Part shown: piece after piece, positions 33,568 to 40,516 of the stretch | How the letters are laid out: the number at the start of each line of letters is the position of its first letter | Position numbering within the stretch: position 1 is the first letter of the stretch | Source of the DNA: Candidatus Omnitrophota bacterium | Lineage (GTDB): Bacteria; Omnitrophota; Gorgyraeia; VGKH01 | Reading direction: 5' to 3' | Assembly: GCA_016867135.1 (NCBI GenBank) | Contig: VGKH01000008.1 | Location: 1 to 40,519 of the forward strand | Length of the DNA: 40,519 nucleotides | Notes under the pieces: model-generated | What the model saw: only the letters and a program-made list of their open reading frames with translations | What the model was told of the DNA's origin: nothing | The model's database searches: none | Program-made: the position numbers and the translations under genes

Positions 33568-33612
33568 CTAAAGGGTGGTTTTGGGCAAATGAGGTCCTAG
33601 ATCACCCTTTAG
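33568..33612. repeat. Inverted repeat between small membrane protein and bioY
   Basis: CTAAAGGGTG (33568-33577) pairs with CACCCTTTAG (33603-33612) over a 25-base loop. ACTACC just upstream could instead pair with GGTGGT at the first arm, giving two exclusive folds. No T tract follows. It may terminate the upstream gene or control bioY; the sequence does not decide. Confidence 0.5.
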
Positions 33613-33632
33613 TATAGTATGTCTTTATCCGA

Positions 33633-33638
33633 TATAAT
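33633..33638 (+). promoter_or_regulatory. Possible -10 box for bioY
   Basis: TATAAT at 33633-33638 is perfect, but the -35 region (near 33610) is poor. The start would be near 33645, with a leader of about 28 bases containing AGGAGA before the ATG at 33673. Confidence 0.45.
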
Positions 33639-33672
33639 CTTTATTTTACCATTTTAAAAATAGGAGAAAGAA

Positions 33673-34239
33673 ATGATAAAACAACAAATCTTAACCAAAG
33701 ATTTAATAAAAGACAAACTAATTTTAAGAATCCTGGGGATTTTTGTATTTACTATCTGTACCGGATTAGGCGCTTTTGTACGCATACCTTTACCGTTTAG
33801 CCCGGTTCCTATAACCCTGCAAACATTCTTTGTTATTTTTTCCGGATTGGTTTTAGGTCCAATAGGTGCCGTAAGCCAGATTTTGTACATTCTTTTAGGG
33901 GTTTCTGGGTTGCCAATTTTTACAAATTCCGGTTTTGGGTTTTTTTATCTTTTAGGACCAACAGGTGGTTATCTATTCGGTTTTGTTTTAACAGCTTTCT
34001 TGATAGGTAGAGCCTCTAGAAAACAAACAGATAGCTTTCAACCGCTTTTAAATATTATTTTGGCTTCTCTTTTGATCCTGCTTTGCGGCACAGCTTGGCT
34101 TGCATTCTTATTAAAAATTAGTTTTAATAAGGCATTCTTATTAGGCGCCCTGCCTTTTGTTCCCGGAGATATTATCAAGTCGATATTGGCTTATTCTATT
34201 TATAAGAAGATAGAATTTAGGACCAAAGAAATATTTTAA
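33673..34239 (+). CDS. bioY: Biotin transporter substrate-binding subunit BioY
   Basis: A 188-residue protein with six TM helices and the BioY signatures RIPLPFSPVPITLQTFFVIFSGLVLGP, GAVSQILYILLGVSGLPIFTN and GPTGGYLFGFVLTAFLIG. BioY captures biotin; it can pair with shared EcfT and EcfA proteins, which are not in the window. AGGAGA lies 6 bases before the ATG. No biotin synthesis genes are visible here, although AccA implies a biotin-dependent carboxylase in the cell. Confidence 0.95.
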   Translation: MIKQQILTKDLIKDKLILRILGIFVFTICTGLGAFVRIPLPFSPVPITLQTFFVIFSGLVLGPIGAVSQILYILLGVSGLPIFTNSGFGFFYLLGPTGGYLFGFVLTAFLIGRASRKQTDSFQPLLNIILASLLILLCGTAWLAFLLKISFNKAFLLGALPFVPGDIIKSILAYSIYKKIEFRTKEIF

Positions 34240-34258
34240 TACTTTACAGGAGGGGAAT

Positions 34259-34717
34259 ATGGCTGTAAAAGACATACTGGTTAAGAAAGTTATCACTCTT
34301 AGTCCAGAGATGAGCGCCGGCGAGGCTCTGCAAAAGTTACTGGAGAAAGAAATCAGTGGCTTGCCGGTTGTAGATACAAACAATAAACTGGTTGGTATGT
34401 TTACTGAGAAATCTATTTTAAGGGCGATTTTACCCAGTTACGTTGAGAAGGTTGGTCATTTTGTATACGATGCAGACTCTAAGAAATTAGCGGAGAAGGT
34501 CCAAAGATTAAGTCAGATAAAAGTAAGAGACATTATGCGTAAAGAAGTAGTCACGGCTGGCTTAGAGACACCTTTATACGAAGTCGCGAGAATCATGCTT
34601 ATCCAAAAGATAAGAAGAGTACCCGTGGTCGATAAAGATAATATAGTCCTAGGCATAATTGCGCGTCAGGATGTATTAAGGGCTTTAGTAAAAAATAAGG
34701 AATTAGGTAATGACTAA
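34259..34717 (+). CDS. Tandem CBS-domain protein
   Basis: The 152-residue protein has two CBS domains: VKDILVKKVITLSPEMSAGEALQKLLEKEISGLPVVDTNNKLVGMFTEKSIL (about 1-55) and VRDIMRKEVVTAGLETPLYEVARIMLIQKIRRVPVVDKDNIVLGIIARQDVL (about 87-140). CBS pairs bind adenine nucleotides and regulate partners. AGGAGGGG precedes the start by 3 bases. The permease gene overlaps its end by 8 bases, so it may sense energy state for that transporter; this is inferred only from gene order. Confidence 0.92.
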   Translation: MAVKDILVKKVITLSPEMSAGEALQKLLEKEISGLPVVDTNNKLVGMFTEKSILRAILPSYVEKVGHFVYDADSKKLAEKVQRLSQIKVRDIMRKEVVTAGLETPLYEVARIMLIQKIRRVPVVDKDNIVLGIIARQDVLRALVKNKELGND

Positions 34718-36107
34718 TAAAGCAATGCTTTCTAAATTTGTTATTCTTGTTGTTTTGGCTATGACCGTTGGATTTCTATCGACTTTTATAGGAATGCAAC
34801 AAAATCAGGCATTGGCTATTTCTATATTTCTCTGCTCTGTTATGGGAACGCTTTTTTTCTGGGAATTCCGTCTTAGCTTCGCATTTTTGGGCACCAGCCT
34901 TCTGCTTCTTTTTAAAACAATTGACTTAAAAAATGTAATTGAATTCGCATCTTTGGAAATAATACTTTTTTTAGTAGGCATGATGATTCTTATCGGGCTA
35001 TTAAAAGAATCAGGATTTTTCGCTTGGTTGGTTACTCTGTTGATTCGGAGAAAAAATCTTACCGGAAGACAATTTGTTTTTTCAATTTGTTTTATTTCAT
35101 CGTTGCTTGCCTGCGCAGTAGACGAAGTGACATCTATAATTTTTATGGTTGCGGCTATTTTAGAGATATGCGATTATTTTGAAGTCGATCCCATTCCTTT
35201 TATTTTGACTTCGATCCTTGCAACCAATATCGGCAGCGCAGGTACAGTCTTGGGCAACCCCATAGGAATTTTGATCGCTACTAAATCCGGTCTTACCTTC
35301 GAAGATTTTATTCTTAAGGCGTTTCCTTTAATGATAGTTTGCATTATCGCCCTCATCGGCATAATATTGATTTTTTACAGAAGGCAGATAAAAGAATTGG
35401 ACCAGAAGATGAAAGAGTCTGCTGACAACGAAATATTTATTAAGCTTATATCAATTCCTCCGGAAAAAAGATTAAGGATAAGTTTAGGTATTTTTGGGGT
35501 AACGTTGTTGTTTATAGCCCTACATCATCGATTTGAGATTATTTTAGGCCTTGAAAATAATACAATACTGTTGATTATGCCTTTAATATCTGCCGCCTTG
35601 GTGATGATTTGGCAATGGAGAAAAGCCAGAGAATACGTTGAAAAAGATGTGGACTGGTGGACGCTTTTGTTTTTTATGATGCTTTTTGTCCAGGCCGGCA
35701 CACTAAGATATACCGGAGCCACAGATGTTTTTGCTGCACGATTAGTTAATTGGGCAGGGAACAATCCGTTTGCCCTAGTAACTTCAACATTATGGATATC
35801 TGCTATCGGCTCAAGCATTTTAGATAATGTGGTATTGGTGGCGGGATTTATCCCCGTAATCCAAGGTTTTAAAGATTTCGGATTTAGTCTGCCGGCGCTT
35901 TGGTGGGCGCTTCTTTTCGGTGGCTGTCTTGGAGGCAATATCACAATTATCGGCTCAACCGCCAATATCGTTGCCTTGGGTATTTTAGAAAAAGAAGGAC
36001 TAAAGAAGATTAGTTTCTTGAGATGGTTTAAGATTGGATTGATTGTGGGGGTAGTCACCACCTCAATGGTTTGGTTAGGTTTAACTGTTTTGCCTTACTA
36101 TAAGTAA
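34710..36107 (+). CDS. SLC13/ArsB/NhaD-type permease
   Basis: A 465-residue protein with about 11-12 TM helices. LVGMMILIGLLKESGFFAWL, VTSIIFMVAAILEI, LATNIGSAGTVLGNPIGILI and GGCLGGNITIIGSTANIVALG are the duplicated ion-transporter signatures of the ArsB/NhaD/SLC13 group (COG1055 type). It may be a Na+/H+ antiporter or carry an anion; the substrate cannot be told. The start overlaps the CBS gene by 8 bases, giving translational coupling. A 9-bp direct repeat and mobile element E5 follow its stop. Confidence 0.9.
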   Translation: MTNKAMLSKFVILVVLAMTVGFLSTFIGMQQNQALAISIFLCSVMGTLFFWEFRLSFAFLGTSLLLLFKTIDLKNVIEFASLEIILFLVGMMILIGLLKESGFFAWLVTLLIRRKNLTGRQFVFSICFISSLLACAVDEVTSIIFMVAAILEICDYFEVDPIPFILTSILATNIGSAGTVLGNPIGILIATKSGLTFEDFILKAFPLMIVCIIALIGIILIFYRRQIKELDQKMKESADNEIFIKLISIPPEKRLRISLGIFGVTLLFIALHHRFEIILGLENNTILLIMPLISAALVMIWQWRKAREYVEKDVDWWTLLFFMMLFVQAGTLRYTGATDVFAARLVNWAGNNPFALVTSTLWISAIGSSILDNVVLVAGFIPVIQGFKDFGFSLPALWWALLFGGCLGGNITIIGSTANIVALGILEKEGLKKISFLRWFKIGLIVGVVTTSMVWLGLTVLPYYK

Positions 36108-36112
36108 TTAAA

Positions 36113-36121
36113 AAAGGAGTC
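36113..36121 (+). repeat. Direct repeat AAAGGAGTC, left flank of E5
   Basis: AAAGGAGTC here is repeated exactly at 36565-36573, on the other side of element E5. It is a plausible 9-bp target-site duplication; the right copy is the ribosome site of the DUF502 gene. Confidence 0.6.
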
Positions 36122-36564
36122 AAATGAGGACGAGACTTATGGAGCGTAAGCGAACATAAGTCTCTGTCCGAATTTGACCCCCACACCAATTATTTGGATT
36201 AGAAGGAGGGAAAGTTGTTTTATATTTATGTGATAAAAAGTAAAAAGGATAAGGATTTATACATAGGTTTTACTAATGATTTAGAGCGTAGAATTAAAGA
36301 ACATAACAATGGCTTAGTTTTATCTACTAAATTGAGAAAACCATTTGATTTTATATATTGTGAAGGATACAAATCTGAAAAGGATGCTCGAAAAAGAGAG
36401 CTAATTTGAAATTAAGATCAAAAGCCTTCGCCCAATTAAAAAAGAGAATTATTGATAGTTTGAAATAATTGGTGTGGGGGTTTAATTCGCAGACGTCCGC
36501 CAATGAAACAATGGCGGACTATGAGTTACGTCATTCTTCGGATGACGTAACTCATCTGCTCATT
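36122..36564 (+). mobile_element. GIY-YIG-bearing structured element, copy E5
   Basis: The 443-bp element has the full structure: P1 AATGAG (36123-36128) with CTCATT (36559-36564); P2 GGAC/GTCC below GAGACTTATG / CATAAGTCTC, capped by GAGCGTAAGCGAA; P3 from CGAATT-TG-ACCCCCACACCA (36169 on) to its complement ending GGGGGT-TT-AATTCG (36464-36489); P4 GCAGA/TCTGC enclosing GTCCGCCA / TGGCGGAC and ATGAGTTACG / CGTAACTCAT hairpins. The P3 loop carries a GIY-YIG gene. AAAGGAGTC flanks both sides. Copies E1-E4 are shorter and lack an intact ORF. Confidence 0.75.
36215..36468 (+). pseudogene. GIY-YIG endonuclease-like protein, frameshifted
   Basis: Translation starts at a TTG at 36215 with AGAAGGAGGG 5 bases upstream. 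The frame gives FYIYVIKSKKDKDLYIGFTNDLERRIKEHN...KDARKREL, the compact GIY-YIG domain (YIG-like tripeptides, Arg and Glu present) of COG2827/UPF0213 proteins. It stops at TGA 36407-36409. The expected C-terminal end, LKLRSKAFAQLKKRIIDSLK, continues in another frame to the TAA at 36466-36468, so a one-base indel near 36405 has broken the gene. The stop lies in the 3' arm of P3. Lying inside the stem loop of E5, it is the likely former mobility protein of the element family. Confidence 0.8.
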
Positions 36565-36573
36565 AAAGGAGTC
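36565..36573 (+). repeat. Direct repeat AAAGGAGTC, right flank of E5
   Basis: This is the second copy of the 9-bp repeat. It contains the AAAGGAG ribosome site used by the DUF502 gene at 36577. Confidence 0.6.
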
Positions 36574-36576
36574 GTT

Positions 36577-37197
36577 ATGGCTAGAATTCGAGGATATTTT
36601 ATTACGGGGTTGGCAATATTCTTACCAGTTACCATTACCATTTATATTCTGGTGGTGGTATTTAGGTTTTTTGATAGCATCCTGGGGAGGTTTATAAATT
36701 TCTTCCTGATGGAGAGGGTTGGATTCTATATTCCTGGCTTGGGGATAATCCTAAGCGTTTTAGTTATTTTTATTTTGGGATTTTTCACTAAACATTTCTT
36801 CGGGAAAAGAATTTTCCCGGCCCTAGAACGTTTCTTTCTGTTGAAACCTCCCGTCGTAAAGCATGTTTATCCGGTTATCAAGAAGATTATAGATTTTGTT
36901 ATGTCTAAGGAGAAGCCTTCGTTTAAGAGGGCTGTTTTGGTCGAGTATCCTCGCAAAGGTATCTATTCTATCGGTTTTGTTGCAAACGAAGGCATGAAAG
37001 AAGCTAAAGATAAAACGAGTCAGCATGATTTGTTGAACGTATTTATTCCCAGCACTCCCGGGCCCTGGACAGGGTATTTTATTGTTGTCCCGGAGAAAGA
37101 ATTGATTTATTTGGATATTAGTATCGAAAAAGCTTTTGAAATGGTAATCTCGGGTGGAGTTATTAACCCGGAAGATATTAAAAAAGAACACTCCTAA
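36577..37197 (+). CDS. DUF502 family membrane protein
   Basis: The ATG at 36577 follows AAAGGAG by 5 bases; the much longer in-frame start at 36469 reads through the repeat and is rejected. The 206-residue protein has two N-terminal TM helices (about 7-28 and 49-70), GYFITGLAIFLPVTITIYIL being the family start, then a soluble part with KPPVVKHVYPVIKKIIDFV, VLVEYPRKGIYSIGFVANE and VFIPSTPGPWTGYFIVVPE, all DUF502 marks. The function is unknown; the protein sits in the inner membrane. An AT-rich terminator palindrome overlaps its stop codon. Confidence 0.92.
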   Translation: MARIRGYFITGLAIFLPVTITIYILVVVFRFFDSILGRFINFFLMERVGFYIPGLGIILSVLVIFILGFFTKHFFGKRIFPALERFFLLKPPVVKHVYPVIKKIIDFVMSKEKPSFKRAVLVEYPRKGIYSIGFVANEGMKEAKDKTSQHDLLNVFIPSTPGPWTGYFIVVPEKELIYLDISIEKAFEMVISGGVINPEDIKKEHS

Positions 37198-37233
37198 CTT
37201 AATATTAAGTTTATTTTTATCTTTTTTATTTTT
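37196..37233 (+). terminator. AT-rich terminator after the DUF502 gene
   Basis: AACTTAATATTAAGTT (37196-37211) is a perfect 16-bp palindrome followed by a T-rich run (TTATTTTTATCTTTTTTATT). The stem is weak because it is AT-rich, but position and T tract fit a terminator. Confidence 0.6.
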
Positions 37234-37875
37234 ATGTTAAAGAATATAAAACTTGTTATTTTTGATCTCGACGGCACTATAGTTGACGCCTACGATGCAA
37301 TTATAGATAGTTTTAATTATATGATGAAGAGATTGCGCCTGCCGGCGGTTGATCCTTTGGCTATCCGCAGGGCCGTAGGTTGGGGCGATAAGATGTTATT
37401 AAGCCCCTTTATGAAAAAGGATATTCTGAATAAAGCTTTGGATATTTATCGGCCACACCATAAAGTTTCTTTATTGAGAAAATCTCATCTTATTTATGGA
37501 GCCAAAGGGGTTTTAATGTACTTGAAGGCTAAAGGATATAAACTAGCTGTTGCCAGTAATCGGCCGAGGGAATTCTCTAAAATATTGATTAGGCATTTGA
37601 AGATTGATAGTTTTTTTGATTTTATGTTATGCGGCGATCAATTAAAAAAGGGCAAACCTGATCCGGAAATAATTATGAAAATCATGGATTTCTTTTCCGT
37701 ATCAAAGAGTCAGACTGTTTATATAGGAGATATGATAGTTGATGTTCAAGCAGCCAAAAGAGCCAGGGTTAAGTCGGTGGCCGTCTTAACCGGGTCGAGT
37801 TCCCAAGAAGAAATACAAAACGAGAAACCAAATTACATATTTAAGGACGTAAGAAACCTTAAAAACATTTTATGA
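37234..37875 (+). CDS. HAD-superfamily phosphatase (phosphoglycolate phosphatase-like)
   Basis: A 213-residue HAD hydrolase: motif I VIFDLDGTIVDAYDA (Asp nucleophile about residue 10), a helical cap, motif II VASNRPREFS, motif III Lys in KKGKPDPEII and motif IV YIGDMIVDVQAAKRARVKSVAVLTG. It resembles Gph/PpaX enzymes, which hydrolyse phosphoglycolate or similar small phosphates. The substrate is not determined by sequence. The next gene overlaps its end as ATGA. Confidence 0.88.
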   Translation: MLKNIKLVIFDLDGTIVDAYDAIIDSFNYMMKRLRLPAVDPLAIRRAVGWGDKMLLSPFMKKDILNKALDIYRPHHKVSLLRKSHLIYGAKGVLMYLKAKGYKLAVASNRPREFSKILIRHLKIDSFFDFMLCGDQLKKGKPDPEIIMKIMDFFSVSKSQTVYIGDMIVDVQAAKRARVKSVAVLTGSSSQEEIQNEKPNYIFKDVRNLKNIL

Positions 37876-38402
37876 TAGTTAAAAAAAGATTAATTGAAGT
37901 AATCCTGGTTTTTGTATTGTTGATATTGATTGCCTTGGCGATAAATGAGGCAAGGTATATAAACAAAGTGGAATTCTTATCGCCGGTGATTTTTAATACC
38001 GCGCCAAAGTTACGTAATGATGTTTACGGCAAGGGGCATTTTGGCGCCAGGCGTAATGGCGGAAGAAAACATGCCGGGGTAGATTTTCTGGCGGAAGTAG
38101 GAACTGATGTAGTCGCGGTTCGATCCGGATGGGTCATAAATGCCGAATTCCACCGGGGACTTGGTAATTACGTAGAAATCCAGCATTCAAAAAATTTGAT
38201 TACTATTTATGGGCATCTTTCGCAGATTTTAGTCAAGAAAGGCCAACGTGTTTGTCAGGGCCAGATTATAGGTAAGGTAGGAAAAACCGGGAATGCAAAT
38301 TACAAAGCTATGTTGCCGCATTTACATTTTGAAATAAGAGTCAACAAAAGACCTATCGATCCTATGGAGCACTTAACAGATTGTAACGTGCAAAACGAAT
38401 AG
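37872..38402 (+). CDS. M23-family peptidoglycan endopeptidase
   Basis: A 176-residue protein with an N-terminal TM anchor (about 9-25) and a LytM/M23 domain: HFGARRNGGRKHAGVDFLAEVGTDVVAVRSGWV with the HxxxD zinc site, YGHLSQILVKKGQRV, and HLHFEIRVNKRPIDP. All zinc ligands and the catalytic His are present, so it should be an active endopeptidase cutting cross-linking peptides of the wall, or the wall-binding partner of one. Its start overlaps the HAD gene by 4 bases. Confidence 0.92.
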   Translation: MIVKKRLIEVILVFVLLILIALAINEARYINKVEFLSPVIFNTAPKLRNDVYGKGHFGARRNGGRKHAGVDFLAEVGTDVVAVRSGWVINAEFHRGLGNYVEIQHSKNLITIYGHLSQILVKKGQRVCQGQIIGKVGKTGNANYKAMLPHLHFEIRVNKRPIDPMEHLTDCNVQNE

Positions 38403-38422
38403 CTCTTATTGTTTATAAGAAT

Positions 38423-39139
38423 ATGTTTTTATACGGAAAGAATTCAGTTTTGGAACGAGTAAAAAATAATCCTAAAAGCATAAAAAGGATAATTGTACAG
38501 GATAATTTTGATGACTCAAGGATAACGGAGGCCATAAAATTATCAAAGCTTCCTTTCGAGCGGGTTGCGGAAAATAAATTACTCAGGATAAAACGCGCTG
38601 ACCGCTTGCAGGGCATAATTGCAGAGGTCGATGAATTTAAATATGTAGATTTTAATGATCTTTTATCCGAGGCAAAAGAAAACAATAAAACTTTAATTTT
38701 ATTAGATAGCCTAAACGATCCCCATAATCTCGGGACGATTATACGTACGCTCGCTTGTTTCGGGGATTTCGCCGTAGTTATACCCAAACATGAGTCCTGC
38801 GAGATTAACGAGACGGTTTTGCATGTTGCTTCCGGGGCAGAGAATTTTATTCCGGTGTCAATAGTGACTAATCTTTCCACATCGTTAATCGCGGCAAAAA
38901 AAGAAGGTTTTTGGGCCGTAGGGGCAGTCGTCGACGGAGGTAGCGACATTAACAATACGGAGTTGACTTTTCCTCTGTGTCTGGTTCTGGGTTCTGAGGG
39001 TAAAGGAATCCGTCCCGGATTAGAAAAACAGCTTGAATTAAAGGTGAAGATTCCTATGGCCGGGGCATCGCTTTCATTTAATGTTGCCATGGCTTGTTCA
39101 ATTTTCGCTTACGAAATAAACAGGCAGAAGAAAAGATGA
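38423..39139 (+). CDS. rlmB: 23S rRNA (guanosine-2'-O-)-methyltransferase RlmB-type
   Basis: A 238-residue SpoU/TrmH methyltransferase. The N-terminal substrate-binding domain starts MFLYGKNSVLERVKNNPKSI, and the knotted SPOUT domain holds LILLDSLNDPHNLGTIIRTLACFG (motif 1), LVLGSEGKGIRPGL (motif 2) and IPMAGASLSFNVAMACSIFAYEI (motif 3). The full set matches RlmB, which methylates G2251 of 23S rRNA in E. coli. Related members act on other sites, so the exact position is inferred. The HD gene overlaps its stop as ATGA. Confidence 0.9.
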   Translation: MFLYGKNSVLERVKNNPKSIKRIIVQDNFDDSRITEAIKLSKLPFERVAENKLLRIKRADRLQGIIAEVDEFKYVDFNDLLSEAKENNKTLILLDSLNDPHNLGTIIRTLACFGDFAVVIPKHESCEINETVLHVASGAENFIPVSIVTNLSTSLIAAKKEGFWAVGAVVDGGSDINNTELTFPLCLVLGSEGKGIRPGLEKQLELKVKIPMAGASLSFNVAMACSIFAYEINRQKKR

Positions 39140-39714
39140 AGAAAGACAGAAAAATAGTTGATTTTTTAAGCGAAGCAGGCCTTCTCAAATTTGTTAAGCG
39201 TTCTGGTTGGTGGGTGCTGGGTATAAAAAATCCGGAAACTGTAGCCGAACATAGTTTTCGCTGTGCGGTTATCGGGTATGTTTTGGCAAAAATGGAAGAA
39301 TCTGATTCTAATAAAGTTTTGATAATGGCTCTTTTTAATGACCTGCAGGAAGCGCGGATAACTGATATGCATAAAATGGCCCAGCGTTATATTGAATACC
39401 AAAATGCCGAAGACAAGGCATTTAATGAACAAATTGGTTTGTTGCCAAATTCCATGAAAGATGAATTGTCTAAATTGCATAAGGAATATAGAAACCAGAA
39501 AACCAAAGAAAGTATCATCGCCAGAGACGCCGATATATTAGAATGTTTAATCCAGGCTAAGGAATATTACGAGCATGGTTTTAGGCAAGCCGTGAAATTC
39601 ATGAAGAAAGCCCCTGAACATCTTAAGTCTAAAAGCGCTAAGAGGCTCTGGAAATTGGCAAAGACCAAAGATTTAAATGTTTGGTGGGAGTCCCTAAGCG
39701 ATTTTAGGCGCTAG
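39136..39714 (+). CDS. HD-domain protein (YfbR-like) with altered HD motif
   Basis: The start at 39136 overlaps the rlmB stop (ATGA). The longer in-frame start at 39094 is rejected. The 192-residue protein fits the HD_3/COG1896 group, which includes 5'-nucleotidases such as YfbR: KRSGWWVLGIKNPETVAEHSFRCAVIGYVLA gives the first metal His (H39), and ALFNDLQEARITDMHKMAQRYI is where HD normally occurs. Here the motif reads N68-D69, replacing the metal His with Asn, so metal binding and catalysis may be altered. The later IIARDADILECLIQAKEYYEHG is family-like. Confidence 0.82.
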   Translation: MKKDRKIVDFLSEAGLLKFVKRSGWWVLGIKNPETVAEHSFRCAVIGYVLAKMEESDSNKVLIMALFNDLQEARITDMHKMAQRYIEYQNAEDKAFNEQIGLLPNSMKDELSKLHKEYRNQKTKESIIARDADILECLIQAKEYYEHGFRQAVKFMKKAPEHLKSKSAKRLWKLAKTKDLNVWWESLSDFRR

Positions 39715-39745
39715 TATAAACAAATTAAAGAAGAAAGGAGAACAA

Positions 39746-40516
39746 ATGAAAGACAAATTGTTCATTATTGCCATCTTGTTAGCGACGGTCAGTATCGCAA
39801 TAAACTCATATATAACTGCCAAGAATACTCAAACCTTATTGATAAAACCGCAGATAGAAGAAATCATGCTCAAGCAAACTGCGATAGAAAAGAAATTAGC
39901 ATCAATAGAAGGGACTTTGGTAAAAATTAAAGCCCCTTTTGATTTTTTAGACAAAATGAAACCGCCTCCGGCGGAAGATTTTAGCAAAGAATATAAAATA
40001 GATATAGGCAGTTCGCCTGTTAAAGGCAGGAAGGAAGCAAGGGTAACTATTGTAGAGTTTTCTGATTTCCAATGCCCCTTTTCCAAAAGATTCCATGCGG
40101 TTATCGTAGATGTGCTTAATGCCTTTCCCAAGGACGTTAAATTTGTCTTTAAGAATTTTCCTTTATCTATGCACCCACAGGCCCGTTCAGCCGCTAAGGC
40201 TTCTTTAGCGGCAGGCGAACAAGGAAAATACTGGGAGATGGTAGAATTATTATTCCAGAACAATCAAAATTTATCCGACGATAAATACAAAGAATTAGCC
40301 GGACAGTTGGGGATGAATGCAGAAAAGTTTATGAAAGACTATAAGGATAAAGATGCCGAATGGGATAATCGTATTAAAGAAGATATGGCCGTAGCTAATG
40401 CGGTGGATGTGCGCGGAACCCCCACATTTTTTATTAATGGCATGAAAACCATGTCCAGGGATTTGGAGGGTTTTAAGGGGCAGATAGAACATATTTTAAG
40501 AGGTGATGCAAAATGA
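39746..40516 (+). CDS. DsbA-family thioredoxin-fold protein with CPFS site
   Basis: The 256-residue protein starts after AAAGGAG (6 bases before ATG) with an N-terminal signal anchor (about 4-24), a coiled-coil stretch (about 35-62) and a thioredoxin/DsbA domain: VTIVEFSDFQCPFSKRFH, KNFPLSMHPQARSAAKASLAAGEQGKYWEM and RGTPTFFING with the cis-Pro. In most relatives the site is CPFC; here it is C110-P-F-S113. Such CxxS proteins can hold mixed disulfides but cannot close their own. A periplasmic thiol reductase or isomerase role is plausible. The stop overlaps an ATG (ATGA) of a following gene. Confidence 0.9.
   Translation: MKDKLFIIAILLATVSIAINSYITAKNTQTLLIKPQIEEIMLKQTAIEKKLASIEGTLVKIKAPFDFLDKMKPPPAEDFSKEYKIDIGSSPVKGRKEARVTIVEFSDFQCPFSKRFHAVIVDVLNAFPKDVKFVFKNFPLSMHPQARSAAKASLAAGEQGKYWEMVELLFQNNQNLSDDKYKELAGQLGMNAEKFMKDYKDKDAEWDNRIKEDMAVANAVDVRGTPTFFINGMKTMSRDLEGFKGQIEHILRGDAK

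Noticed and set aside
33568-33612. Biotin-responsive riboswitch before bioY
   Set aside because: There is an inverted repeat with a possible alternative pairing, but no known biotin riboswitch exists and no terminator T tract or ribosome-site masking is visible. The likely bioY promoter lies downstream of it.
35525-36061. 178-residue minus-strand ORF opposite the permease
   Set aside because: It lies wholly inside the well-supported permease gene and shows no family motif; codon shadow.
38413-39090. 225-residue minus-strand ORF opposite rlmB
   Set aside because: Shadow of rlmB; low-complexity serine-rich product without recognisable domains.
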